Shown: positions 26,666 to 35,113 of the stretch, in pieces
How positions within the stretch are numbered: the stretch's first letter is position 1
Layout: each line of letters opens with the position of its first letter
Assembly: GCA_039028975.1 (NCBI GenBank)
Contig: JBCCHB010000135.1
Span: forward strand, 1 to 47,322
DNA from: JAHBNG01 sp039028975
GTDB taxonomy: Bacteria > Chloroflexota > Anaerolineae > Caldilineales > Caldilineaceae
DNA: 47,322 bases
Direction of reading: 5' to 3'
Notes under the pieces: model-generated
Told to the model about the DNA's origin: nothing
Database searches by the model: none
The model's input: only the letters and a program-made list of their open reading frames with translations
Program-made: the position numbers and the translations under genes

Positions 26666-27332
26666 TTTGCGAAATGTATTGATCTTAAGTGGGGTTGTCA
26701 TTCTTGCCATGTTTGCCCTTTCAACGTATGTGTGGACCCAAATCCCAGCCGGAGAACAGGTTTGCACACACTGGAATGCGGCAGGCGAATGTGACGATTA
26801 CGGCAACAAATTTGTTGGTATTTACCTAATGCCCCTCATCGTAACCGCAGTTGTCGGGCTATTTAGCTTCATCCCGCGCATAGAGCCGCGTGCTATTCAT
26901 CTGGCCCAATCGCGCAAAGCATATACTGCGGTTTGGGGGATTATGCTGCTCTTCTTTTTTGGGCTGCACAGTGCGCTTATGCTTGAAATTCTTGGCGGCA
27001 CGGCCAATATCGGCTTTGTTGTCCCTATACTAATCGGTATTCTGTTTATTGTTATTGGAAACTACTTGGGCAAGGTTCGCAGTAATTTCTTTTTTGGCAT
27101 CCGTACCCCGTGGACCTTATCCAGCGAACTCTCTTGGAATAAGACCCACCGTCTGGGTGGTAAGCTTTTTATGTTGCTGGGCTTCGCTTTCATCGTGGGT
27201 GCCTTGGTCTCTATCGGCGAGGCCTGGATCTTTGTTCTGATCGGTGGTATTCTGCTGATGACCCTAACATTGGTTCTCTACTCATACTTTGTTTGGAAAA
27301 GTGATGCCGAGGCTCAAGGTCATGCCCATTGA
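26631..27332 (+). CDS. sdpI: SdpI-family membrane protein (DUF1648 plus SdpI domain)
   Basis: 233 residues. The N-terminus has a membrane helix, then the DUF1648 pattern (GEQVCTHWNAAGECDDYGNKFVG), and the SdpI domain (FFFGIRTPWTLSSELSWNKTHRLGGKLFMLLGF) with about six membrane segments in total. Homologues give immunity to the SdpC peptide toxin, or act more generally in envelope stress. No SdpC-like toxin gene is seen in this window. GGAGG lies before the ATG, inside the sdpR reading frame, so translation is probably coupled. Confidence 0.88.
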   Translation: MTQYQTEQRNNNLRNVLILSGVVILAMFALSTYVWTQIPAGEQVCTHWNAAGECDDYGNKFVGIYLMPLIVTAVVGLFSFIPRIEPRAIHLAQSRKAYTAVWGIMLLFFFGLHSALMLEILGGTANIGFVVPILIGILFIVIGNYLGKVRSNFFFGIRTPWTLSSELSWNKTHRLGGKLFMLLGFAFIVGALVSIGEAWIFVLIGGILLMTLTLVLYSYFVWKSDAEAQGHAH

Positions 27333-27375
27333 TTGATATAGATGTCGTGCGTGTATTGTATGCTTGAGGAGTTAT

Positions 27376-27461
27376 ACTTCGCCAGAAAAGTCTAGTCCCG
27401 ACTCTAGAGCAGTTCGCTTTGGGAAAGTCTGAGAAGAGGGTCTAGAACTTTTCTGACCATC
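27376..27461. mobile_element. MITE-like element, family 4, copy B
   Basis: Begins ACTTCGCCAGAAAAG and ends CTTTTCTGACCATC, which is the reverse complement arrangement of copy A at 8816-8951. The ends match copy A closely and the interior is shorter and unrelated. It lies between the SdpI gene and the ion-channel gene. Confidence 0.65.
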
Positions 27462-27528
27462 TTAATTCAACTAACTGCGTCTCCTCATTGGTCACAGTAT
27501 AGGCATGACGAACCACTCAGGACAAACC

Positions 27529-28206
27529 ATGCCCACCTACCATATTAAATTACGGGGTCGCGTCACCTACTTTCTCTCCGCGCTTATTCTGATCCACTTT
27601 ACCTATCCGTTTTCTGAACTAAGTACGATAGCAAGTGCCATCTATGTGGTCTGTTATAGCTTGGCGGTAGGAGTTGGTGCCTATATCACAAGCCTTAGCC
27701 CGACGCGTTGGTTGGTCACAAGCATTATGACAGTCCTGACTATGATTACAGGCGTTGCGTGGGCCTTTCTGAGTAACGACACAGCCATCAATGCCACGCT
27801 CTATATCTTTTATGTCACCATCATCATAAATCTGCTGTTGATTGCCGTCACGCTGTGGGAGTTTATCTTTTCTGCCGAGACCATCACCCGAGATGTCCTA
27901 TTTGCTGGCGTCGCCTTTTACCTGCTCATCGGCAACATCTTTACCCCTATCTATCTCTTCCTGAATGCCCTGATCACCAATTTTTCGGGGTCACCCGCAT
28001 TTGGCATTCACACCTATGAAATTCCCATTACATGGCAACGCATGTACTATCTGAGTTTTACCACCCTGACAACCCTTGGCTTTGGCGATATCACCCCACT
28101 TAACGCTTATGTAGAACCCTTTGTATTGGCCGAGGCAGTCATTGGGGTGCTCTACGTTGCCATGTTAATGGCACGCCTCGTTTCCCTGTATGAGGGGAAT
28201 CGTTAG
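27529..28206 (+). CDS. Two-pore-type (Ion_trans_2) potassium channel-like protein
   Basis: About 225 residues with about six membrane segments. The pore loop reads SFTTLTTLGFGDITP; TLGFGD is a variant of the K+ selectivity filter TVGYGD. A final membrane helix (VLAEAVIGVLYVAMLMARLV) follows. There is no cytoplasmic RCK/TrkA domain, so gating is not evident. ATG 27529 is preferred because AGGA lies 6 bases upstream; ATG 27505 has no ribosome site. It appears to be a single-gene unit. Confidence 0.85.
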   Translation: MPTYHIKLRGRVTYFLSALILIHFTYPFSELSTIASAIYVVCYSLAVGVGAYITSLSPTRWLVTSIMTVLTMITGVAWAFLSNDTAINATLYIFYVTIIINLLLIAVTLWEFIFSAETITRDVLFAGVAFYLLIGNIFTPIYLFLNALITNFSGSPAFGIHTYEIPITWQRMYYLSFTTLTTLGFGDITPLNAYVEPFVLAEAVIGVLYVAMLMARLVSLYEGNR

Positions 28207-28218
28207 ACGAATTTACCT

Positions 28219-28343
28219 CTAGTGCATCACCAATCTTAAAAATTCGGGTCGTTAGGTAACCGTTCAGCAAGCACGCCCTCGTGCGGCGACCGGCACGAGG
28301 CGTGCCTACTTAACCCGAAAATTAAACCTGGATAGAGCACTAG
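28219..28343. repeat. Three-level nested inverted repeat (family 3)
   Basis: Three arm pairs are nested: CTAGTGC (28219-28225) with GCACTAG (28337-28343), TTCGGGT (28243-28249) with ACCCGAA (28313-28319), and GCACGCCCTCGTGC (28271-28284) with GCACGAGGCGTGC (28293-28305). On the minus strand the innermost part reads GTAG followed by GGCACG-CCT-CGTGCC, again a tetranucleotide next to a hairpin. It lies between convergent genes. Confidence 0.75.
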
Positions 28344-28415
28344 TTGGTATAGGTCTATTCCTATATCAGAGTCGAAATCACCCATAGAATGGAATTGACC
28401 AGTGGCAGGGATCAA

Positions 28416-29486
28416 CTACCCATTTCCATCGGCTAGCACCTGAGCATGCATACATAACTCGGCAGCCTTAAACGCGTGCTCTTGGGTCATAGCAATTTCA
28501 GTCCGATTCAGACAATCCAGGATAAGCTCTCCAAAGAATGGATAGCCGACGTTTCCCGCCACATGCATGTGCTCTTCTCCCTCTTGAGTGACCAAATAAA
28601 GGTGATCGCCTGCCGCATCGCGCCCCACGTCAAGATACTTGCGCAGCTCCATGTAACCCTTGGTCCCCAAGATAACGGTCCGTCCGTCCCCCCAGGAAGA
28701 GAGACCGTCCGGCGTGAACCAGTCGACCCGAAAATGATTGGTTGCGCCGTTATCTGCCAGTAGATTGGCTTCCCCAAAATCTTCCAGTTCTGGATAATCT
28801 GGATTCGCAAAATTATCTACGTGTGCATGGGTTACGGTTGCATCTTTGGCTCCGGCAAAGTAAAGAAATTGTTCAATCTGGTGGCTACCAATATCGCAAA
28901 GAATGCCCCCGTATTGTTCCTTATCAAAGAACCAATCTGGGCGACTCGGTGCGTTGAGCCGGTGGGGTCCTAATCCAATGACGTTGATCACCTGACCGAT
29001 CACGCCATCTTGAATCAGTTGCCCCGCAAAGACTGCGCTCTCCACGTGCAGGCGTTCGCTGTAGTAGACCATGTACTTCTGGCTGGTTGAAGCGGCTTTT
29101 TGTCGGGCCTGCTCCAGCTGCTCTAAGGTCGTAAAGGGACACTTGTCTGTAAAATAATCTTTGCCTGCATCCATGACCTTCAACCCCAGCGGTCCCCTCA
29201 GGTTGGGAATAGCTGCCCCGGCAACCAACTTGACTTCAGAATCATCTAAAACCTGCTCCAAACTTGACGCCACCTGAACGCCAGGAAAACGCTCAACAAT
29301 GGTTTGCGCCTTGGCTTCGTCTGGATCATAGACCCACTTCAAATCGGCTCCGGCTTCAGTCAGGCCGTTGCACATACCGTAAATGTGGCCGTGATCCAGC
29401 GCCACGGCCGCAAAAGCAAACTCACCCGCTTCCACAACCCGGTTGGGCTTCCCTTTGGGTGCATAGTTCATTCCATCAGCTGCCAT
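28416..29486 (-). CDS. Gfo/Idh/MocA-family oxidoreductase
   Basis: 356 residues. The N-terminal Rossmann domain has FAAVALDHGHIYGMCNGL in place of the usual GxGxxG loop, followed by DPDEAKAQTIVERFPGVQVASSLEQVL and a TDKCPFTT segment where most members have EKP. The C-terminal half (GGILCDIGSHQIEQFLYFAGA) contains the typical active-site GSHxIEQ region. NAD(P)-dependent sugar or inositol oxidation is the usual role; the atypical nucleotide loop leaves the cofactor open. AAGGAA precedes the ATG. Downstream is the family 3 repeat, so this is probably a single-gene unit. Confidence 0.88.
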   Translation of the reverse strand: MAADGMNYAPKGKPNRVVEAGEFAFAAVALDHGHIYGMCNGLTEAGADLKWVYDPDEAKAQTIVERFPGVQVASSLEQVLDDSEVKLVAGAAIPNLRGPLGLKVMDAGKDYFTDKCPFTTLEQLEQARQKAASTSQKYMVYYSERLHVESAVFAGQLIQDGVIGQVINVIGLGPHRLNAPSRPDWFFDKEQYGGILCDIGSHQIEQFLYFAGAKDATVTHAHVDNFANPDYPELEDFGEANLLADNGATNHFRVDWFTPDGLSSWGDGRTVILGTKGYMELRKYLDVGRDAAGDHLYLVTQEGEEHMHVAGNVGYPFFGELILDCLNRTEIAMTQEHAFKAAELCMHAQVLADGNG

Positions 29487-29559
29487 AATAATTTATTTCC
29501 TTCCAAATGATTTCGGGGTGTCTGAGCTTTTGTGGGGTAAGACCAAGGCACGGCAATTT

Positions 29560-29627
29560 GTAGCCCATCCTTTTAGGGCGGGAGGCACCCGATGTAACGG
29601 AGTTCCCGCCCTACAAAGACGGGCTAC
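29560..29627. repeat. REP-type inverted pair, family 2, copy B
   Basis: Left: GTAG (29560-29563) plus the hairpin CCCATCC-TTTTA-GGGCGGG. Right (29604-29627): TCCCGCCCTACAAAGACGGG followed by CTAC, i.e. the same unit inverted, with CCCGTC-TTTGTA-GGGCGGG on the minus strand. The tetranucleotides sit on the outer sides of the pair, unlike the array at 40741-42242, where they face inward. Confidence 0.8.
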
Positions 29628-29736
29628 GGTAACTCCACCCCACTATTCCTCAGAGATCCTGATTTCGTTGAATGTTGTTTGGGATTGGGGAACTGGGAAC
29701 TGGTTGTCCCTACTCCCCGTTCCCTACTCCCCGCTC

Positions 29737-31374
29737 TTACCACCCTATTGCATATCCATCCCGTCGGGGATCGGCCCCGCCCATAAATGAGCCGGTCTCG
29801 CCATCCACCATGATGCCTTGCCCACCACCGACCATGGCAGACCAATCGCCTAGATGGTTAAATTCGTGACCCATGGCTTCCAGCTCGGCGAGTACCGATT
29901 CAGGAATGCGGGTTTCGGCATCCACCAAAAGGCCAGGTGAAGTCGTCTTGACTCGAGCGGCTTCGATAGCGGCTTGGATATTCATATCATGGTCGAGAAT
30001 ATTCATAATCATCTGGGGCGTGGTTTGAAGAATTCCATAGCTGCCGGGCGTGCCAATGAGCAACCGCAGACCACTGTTATCCCAGATCTGGGCTGGCGAC
30101 ATACACATCTCAATCCGCTTATTGGGGCCGATGGCATTAGGGCTTCGAGGATCTCTGTCGAACCAGTACATAAAATTATTGAGCGCCACGCCCGTCCCTG
30201 GTATGACCACTGCGGAGCCGAAGCCACCGCCTAAACTCTGGGTCACAGCGACCGCGTTCCCATCCGCATCAATCGCATCAAAATGGGTGGTGCATTCGGT
30301 CCGCATCCAGGCGTTGGGATCGCCGGGGAGCACCTCGTTGGCCATCTTAGTAGATGTATACCGTTCACCGCCGGTAGGTTGAGCTTTGGTACCGATCTCT
30401 TCTCGTCTAGCTTGAGCGTAGGCTTTGGAAAGGAGCCCTGCTGTTGGCGGGTTATCAATAGCGGCATATTCGCATCGATCCGCCGTAGTTAGCTTGGCCG
30501 CCTCGATAAATCGATGGAGGGTCGCCGCGCTGTTGTGGCCCATCTCTGCCACATCGTAGCCTTCCATCAGGTTCAGAATTTGTAGATATTGAATGCCCTG
30601 GCAAGGTGGCTCGGGCGCATAAACATGATACCCTCGATATTCAACTTGGATCGGATCCTGCCATTGGGGCTGGAACGCACTCAAATCGTCCGCTGTAATC
30701 AACCCACCATTCTCGGCCATGTACCTGATGATTTTTTCAGCAATTTCACCACGATAGAAGAGTTCCACTCCCCCTTCGGCCAATGCCCGGAACGTGTTCG
30801 CCAAATCTGGCTGGACAACAAGTTGGCCGGGTAACGGTGCTTTGCCGTTGATCAGATAGGCTTCTACAGATGCGGGGTACGGCCGTAGAGCATCTGCAAC
30901 CGATGAGATGAAGTGGTGATTCTTGGCTGTTGCGGCAAACCCCTGTTCTGCATATTCGATGGCTGGGCCAAAGACAGTTCTAGCATCCATGGTGCCATAA
31001 CGGGCCAATGCTTCTAACCAACCGCCACATGCTCCTGGTACCAAAGGCGATTTGGGGCCACGATTTTGCACGGCCTCATCTTCATAAAGAGCCAGTTCAG
31101 CCGCTTTGGGAGAACGTCCCATGTAGTCAAGGATTTTGTGATCACCGGATTGGGCGTGGTAGATGTGCATGTAGCCGTCTCCTCCCATACCTGACATATA
31201 TGGTTCGACCACATTAAGTGCAGCGGCTGTCGCGACCGCAGCATCGATGGCATTGCCCCCATCCATCAAAATACGTAGCCCCGCCAAAGATGCCAGAGGG
31301 TGAGCTGATGCAATCAGCCCCCGTCGACCCGTAACAGTTGAACGATGGGTAGTCCCGTGTATGGAGAAGGCCAT
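29737..31374 (-). CDS. ggt: Gamma-glutamyltransferase family protein
   Basis: 545 residues. The N-terminal GLIASAHPLASLAGLRILMDGGNAIDAAVATAAALNVVEP and MSGMGGDGYMHIY are GGT hallmarks. The autocleavage/catalytic region reads ECTTHFDAIDADGNAVAVTQSLGGGFGS, in which the second Thr of TTHF would become the N-terminal nucleophile of the small subunit. No signal peptide is visible, so it may act in the cytoplasm, unlike the periplasmic E. coli enzyme. The ATG at 31374 is chosen by the family start and AAAGGA; the open frame continues 59 codons upstream without domain signal. Possible roles are gamma-glutamyl peptide hydrolysis or cephalosporin-acylase-like activity. Confidence 0.9.
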   Translation of the reverse strand: MAFSIHGTTHRSTVTGRRGLIASAHPLASLAGLRILMDGGNAIDAAVATAAALNVVEPYMSGMGGDGYMHIYHAQSGDHKILDYMGRSPKAAELALYEDEAVQNRGPKSPLVPGACGGWLEALARYGTMDARTVFGPAIEYAEQGFAATAKNHHFISSVADALRPYPASVEAYLINGKAPLPGQLVVQPDLANTFRALAEGGVELFYRGEIAEKIIRYMAENGGLITADDLSAFQPQWQDPIQVEYRGYHVYAPEPPCQGIQYLQILNLMEGYDVAEMGHNSAATLHRFIEAAKLTTADRCEYAAIDNPPTAGLLSKAYAQARREEIGTKAQPTGGERYTSTKMANEVLPGDPNAWMRTECTTHFDAIDADGNAVAVTQSLGGGFGSAVVIPGTGVALNNFMYWFDRDPRSPNAIGPNKRIEMCMSPAQIWDNSGLRLLIGTPGSYGILQTTPQMIMNILDHDMNIQAAIEAARVKTTSPGLLVDAETRIPESVLAELEAMGHEFNHLGDWSAMVGGGQGIMVDGETGSFMGGADPRRDGYAIGW

Positions 31375-31647
31375 GATATGATGGGTCCTTTGTGTAGTTA
31401 ATTTACCTGCCGTTTGACATGGCGAGATGGGTGAGTATTCAACAGGGGGAGAAGGTATATTTATTCTAAAGGGTTTGATGCATGGATGCAAACCGTCCTG
31501 GTTTGATGGATGTATCTTACTTTGAGGTGTAGAGAGAGCACATCGCACCATTCAAATTGAGTTTCAAATTGACTTTCGCACCTAAACTTTCTCAAGAACA
31601 GAGCTATCAGGTGCCTTCTTGGCGCGGCTGATGCCAACATCCGCCCC

Positions 31648-32385
31648 TTATAGTTGCCCACTATCAATAGTCGGACACCAAAAGCGCTCAATATACCCGA
31701 TCACAAGTTGCGTTCCTTCATCATGGCTGACATATGGCGGCTTAGCTGGATTATACATGGTATCCGTCAGGTCTCTCACTAGCGCAATGGGAACACCCCA
31801 TCGTACCATCTGCTTGATCCCAAAAGAGCGATGGAGAACGCACATGTTGGTATGCACTCCCATGATGAGAACCTGCTCTACCTGCTGCGCGGTAAGGTAG
31901 CGATAGATCTCTTCTCCACTGTCAGAAATGCCATCCTTTTCTTCAACAATCTCTAGCGCTGGATGCTGTCGACTCCAGGCATGAAACGTAGTCGTCTCAC
32001 CAGTGTCAGAGCCTCCATCAGAGTCGTCGATAGGCAATGAGGGGTCGGGATGTTCTATTGGTTGGGGGAGAGCAATAGCTGGTGTGGAGACCATCCGCTG
32101 GCGGGCCGGTGACTTTGCATAAACATCCAGCGTTCCAGATGGCGCGTGGAGTATATGAGCGCCCTTCTCCCGGGCAGCATGGAGGACTTGATTCATCTGA
32201 GGTACCATGCTGTTCACCCGCTCAACTGCCCCCCGGCTCCAATGATTATCCCACATATCACAGACAATCACCGCAACTTGAGAGCCAGAGAGCGTACGCT
32301 CCTCATAATGGGTTTGCCATTGTGCCCACCCATTCTTATCAGAATCGATCTGATATCGCCGTAGAGTCAAGTTAAAAGTTGCCAT
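31648..32385 (-). CDS. Isochorismatase-like cysteine hydrolase
   Basis: About 245 residues. AVIVCDMWDNHWSRGA carries the catalytic Asp, and VLIMGVHTNMCVLHRSFGIKQM carries the nucleophilic Cys in the family's TNMC motif; the middle Lys is not obvious and the segment ILHAPSG lies at its usual position. Members hydrolyse amides or vinyl ethers (nicotinamidase, isochorismatase, ureidoacrylate amidase). The strong GAGGGGGGAA directly before ATG 32385 decides the start over an ORF start at 32481. Divergent from hisI with an 83-base gap that must hold both promoters. Confidence 0.88.
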   Translation of the reverse strand: MATFNLTLRRYQIDSDKNGWAQWQTHYEERTLSGSQVAVIVCDMWDNHWSRGAVERVNSMVPQMNQVLHAAREKGAHILHAPSGTLDVYAKSPARQRMVSTPAIALPQPIEHPDPSLPIDDSDGGSDTGETTTFHAWSRQHPALEIVEEKDGISDSGEEIYRYLTAQQVEQVLIMGVHTNMCVLHRSFGIKQMVRWGVPIALVRDLTDTMYNPAKPPYVSHDEGTQLVIGYIERFWCPTIDSGQL

Positions 32386-32468
32386 TTCCCCCCTCTTCTT
32401 TATACTGAATCCAACAGTAGGTAATTTCTGATTCTGATATTGCAAACGAATAGCAAAGTGAGGCAAAT

Positions 32469-32900
32469 ATGAGTTGGGCACTCGAAGAGGGACCAGAATT
32501 GTCCCTCGATTTCAATAAAGTAGAGAAGATAGCTAGTTGTGGAGAATCCGTTTTGCCAGTAGTTGTTCAGGACGCAAAGACCAGAGAGGTACTCATCTTG
32601 GCTTACGCAAATGAATTAGCCGTGAACCATACATTGGTCCAGGGTATTGCTACCTTTTGGAGCACCTCTCGCAACGAGCTTTGGGTGAAAGGAGCCACAT
32701 CAGGCGATACATTATCTGTGGTTGAAGTACGGGTCAACTGTGAACAGAATTCGCTACTCTATCTCGTCAATCCAGAAGGGCAGGGAGCTTGTCACACCAA
32801 AGATGGGCAAGGAAAGTCTCGGTCAAGCTGTTACTATCGTCGCATTGAGCCAAAGGGGTTATGCTTAATAAATGCGGCACCAACGTTTACTTCCCCTTAA
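32469..32900 (+). CDS. hisI: HisI-like phosphoribosyl-AMP cyclohydrolase with altered metal triad
   Basis: 143 residues. The HisI core is clear: ATFWSTSRNELWVKGATSGD, then a metal region and GACHT ... SSCYYRR. The zinc cysteines Cys91, Cys108 and Cys121 are present, but the magnesium triad DCDxD reads N90-C91-E92-Q93-N94, and an extra KDGQGKSR separates the last two cysteines. No other his gene is near. Classical HisI opens the purine ring of phosphoribosyl-AMP in histidine synthesis; this version may be a paralogue with changed activity, so the symbol is tentative. GTGAGG precedes the ATG. Its stop overlaps the enoyl-CoA hydratase stop by 14 bases, convergently. Confidence 0.85.
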   Translation: MSWALEEGPELSLDFNKVEKIASCGESVLPVVVQDAKTREVLILAYANELAVNHTLVQGIATFWSTSRNELWVKGATSGDTLSVVEVRVNCEQNSLLYLVNPEGQGACHTKDGQGKSRSSCYYRRIEPKGLCLINAAPTFTSP

Positions 32901-33672
32901 AGTTAGGCTGTCGCTTCTCCTTGAATGCCGCCACGCCCTCTTTGTAATCTGCTGAATGCCCAGCAATGTCCTGAAGTTGGCCCTCATAGTCAATGTGATC
33001 ATCCAAAGTAACGCCAAGAGAATGATTAAGCGCCCGCTTCGTAAGACCCAGCCCAATGGGGGGACCAGCAGCTAGCTTTTGTGCCAGTTTACGAGACTCA
33101 CCCATCAGCTCGTCATGGGGAATCGCCCGGTTAATCAGGCCAATCTCGGCCGCACGTGCTGCCGAGACCCGCTCATTGGTAAAAAGCATTTCCGCAGCCC
33201 TGGCTGGACCAATCAATCGGGGCAACCAGTAGGAGACGCCGCTGTCTGGTGCCAGACCGATGCCGATAAAGGCAGTTAAGAAGACAGCCTTCTCCGACGC
33301 ATACCGAATATCCCCGCCCAGTGCCAGACCAAAGCCTGCCCCAGCACAAGGTCCATTAACGGCCACAATGATGGGCTTCTCCAGGCGGCGCATGGCACTG
33401 ACCATAGGATTGTAGCTATTATTTAGGTGGACGCGCAGGGAGTATGATTCACCTCTATCACTTACCTCACTCAGATCTTGGCCAGCGCAAAAGCCCTTTC
33501 CCGCACCGGTCAGCAAGATAGAGCGCACATCTGCATCTGTAGCCGCCTTAAAGCAGAGAGCCATCATCTCCCTAGACACTTCGTGGGTTAACGCATTGTA
33601 CTTGTCGGGTCGGTTGAGCGTCACTTCCAGGACGCCGTCATTCAGTTCGGTCAGAAGAGTTTGGTAGTTCAT
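32887..33672 (-). CDS. Enoyl-CoA hydratase/isomerase (PaaG-like)
   Basis: 261 residues of the crotonase fold. LLTGAGKGFCAGQDLSEV and VAVNGPCAGAGFGLALGGDIRYAS form the oxyanion hole, and FIGIGLAPDSGVSYWLPRLIG carries an Asp at the position used by PaaG-type isomerases instead of the hydratase Glu. The C-terminal HSADYKEGVAAFKEKRQPNFKGK is typical. PaaG isomerises ring-1,2-epoxyphenylacetyl-CoA, but no other paa gene is present, so the substrate is open. It is convergent with hisI. Confidence 0.92.
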   Translation of the reverse strand: MNYQTLLTELNDGVLEVTLNRPDKYNALTHEVSREMMALCFKAATDADVRSILLTGAGKGFCAGQDLSEVSDRGESYSLRVHLNNSYNPMVSAMRRLEKPIIVAVNGPCAGAGFGLALGGDIRYASEKAVFLTAFIGIGLAPDSGVSYWLPRLIGPARAAEMLFTNERVSAARAAEIGLINRAIPHDELMGESRKLAQKLAAGPPIGLGLTKRALNHSLGVTLDDHIDYEGQLQDIAGHSADYKEGVAAFKEKRQPNFKGK

Positions 33673-34062
33673 CTTGTTGATTTATCCTTGATCGTTGGTT
33701 ACACTCAGTAGCTAAACATGCAACAGGATCCGCCACAGAGAATGAAAATTGAACAAAGATTTCATAGATTCTTTATCTTTGTAATCTTCTAATCTTTGTT
33801 TATTTACAGGGCAGTCCATAGTTGTTTGATGACACTTTGCGTCTGCTTCGCAAACGTAAGTCCAGAGCCGGTCTAGTAAATTATCAAGGTATCCGATCTA
33901 CTGACAATGCCTATAATCAGTAAGTCGTAATCTGTCATTTCGACGAAGCTTGAAAAAAATATTGGGCATCTGGTCAGAGGCTGATTTCTCGTAGTCCCTC
34001 CTTGAAATGATATCAGCGAGTGTCATTTCGATCTGCTGATCGTCAAGTGGAGTCAAGTGGAG
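33673..34062. repeat. Intergenic region with family 1 repeat (copy C) and a second inverted repeat
   Basis: 33752-33760 (AACAAAGAT) pairs with 33792-33800 (ATCTTTGTT). At 33933-34011 lies a degraded family 1 element, TGTCATTTCGACGAAGC ... TTGAAATGATA with CTGATTTCTCG inside. Another TGTCATTTCGA begins at 34021. No gene is supported here. Confidence 0.6.
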
Positions 34063-34575
34063 TCAAATGGACCTACTTATCATTTTTGCATAGCGCTCAA
34101 CCCACTGACGCTGCTCTGGCGTATCAGGAACCGAGCAGCCGCGAGCCTTTTCGACCCTTGCAAATGCTTCCTCTGCCCGATCCCCTTGTTCTACCAAGAC
34201 GGCAGCAGAGATCAAACCAGATCGGCCAACGCTTTGGCGGCAATGAATGCCCACGGTTCTCCCTTCATCCAATAGTTGAACTATTTGCTGAATAAAGAGC
34301 CGAGTCCCTTGCAATGAATCAGGCACCTGGAAATCCGGAATGGGGAAATTAAGATAGCGGATACCCATCTCTTCCGCAACAATCGGCTCAGACGTCAGTC
34401 CCAATTCACTCTGTTCTTTAGATTCTAAAAAGGACACCAGCACATTAACTCCCTGCTCACGCAAGGCTCTTACGTCGTCGGCTAACCACTCATTACCTCG
34501 GGGTCGTGTGACAATTGCAAATCGGCCAGCGACATGGCGGTCGGCTTGTTTCTTGATCCAGTAGATTGTACTCAT
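34063..34575 (-). CDS. Dual-specificity/tyrosine phosphatase-like protein
   Basis: About 170 residues. The P-loop HCRQSVGRSG satisfies HCx5R (Cys nucleophile, Arg for phosphate). FPIPDFQVPD upstream supplies the general-acid Asp on the WPD-like loop. The pattern fits a cytoplasmic small cysteine phosphatase of the dual-specificity or PTP-like group. The start MSTIYWIK is at 34575, with AAAGGGG some 12 bases upstream; the open frame runs 22 codons further without domain signal. The substrate is unknown. Confidence 0.88.
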   Translation of the reverse strand: MSTIYWIKKQADRHVAGRFAIVTRPRGNEWLADDVRALREQGVNVLVSFLESKEQSELGLTSEPIVAEEMGIRYLNFPIPDFQVPDSLQGTRLFIQQIVQLLDEGRTVGIHCRQSVGRSGLISAAVLVEQGDRAEEAFARVEKARGCSVPDTPEQRQWVERYAKMISRSI

Positions 34576-35113
34576 ATTTGTATCAGCCCCTTTATCCTCA
34601 GTTCCATTTGAGAACCGGAGTTTAGTTTCTCTGCAGAGCATCTGAAAACTCTGGTTCTCAAAACGACCGCTGTATAATTGCTGGAACCGACCCTACCACA
34701 TGTCAGAAGTCGCCGGCATTCGATAAAATAGGACTATCTAAGTGCATCGATTCTCTGCGGATTTCACAGATTATACCACAGTGTTGGACTGAAACGCCCA
34801 ATGCTCTGACATCATACCCTAGTCGTAATGCGCCTACATGGTAGGTACTCAGGTAGGTCGCAGTGAAGTAGATACGGCTCGTGCCGCACGCGGGCGTACT
34901 CGCCAACGATTGCGATCTACTGATACTCTATTTTCTAGTATAGACTTATTATTGAGGAGAGCGGATTTGAGAGGAAGAGTCTCTACCGTGAAGCAGCACG
35001 AGGTGAGATGTGTCAAAAAGGGAGAAATAATAGAAAATAGCTTTATCAATTATTCTAGCTGGCTGCTCAAACTACATTCCTCGAACAGTACTGAACATAA
35101 GAGAACAATCGTC
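34576..35113. other. Non-coding gap between divergent genes
   Basis: About 540 bases between the phosphatase start and the flavoprotein start. The open frame in phase with the flavoprotein (from 34838) is basic, lacks similarity to that family and precedes its dinucleotide motif by 92 codons, so it is treated as untranslated. A TATAAT at about 34672 could be a promoter element. No hairpin or RNA was recognised. Confidence 0.45.

Noticed and set aside
31375..31551. N-terminal extension of the gamma-glutamyltransferase
   Set aside because: The 59 extra residues do not fit the family start, and AAAGGA lies before the internal ATG at 31374.
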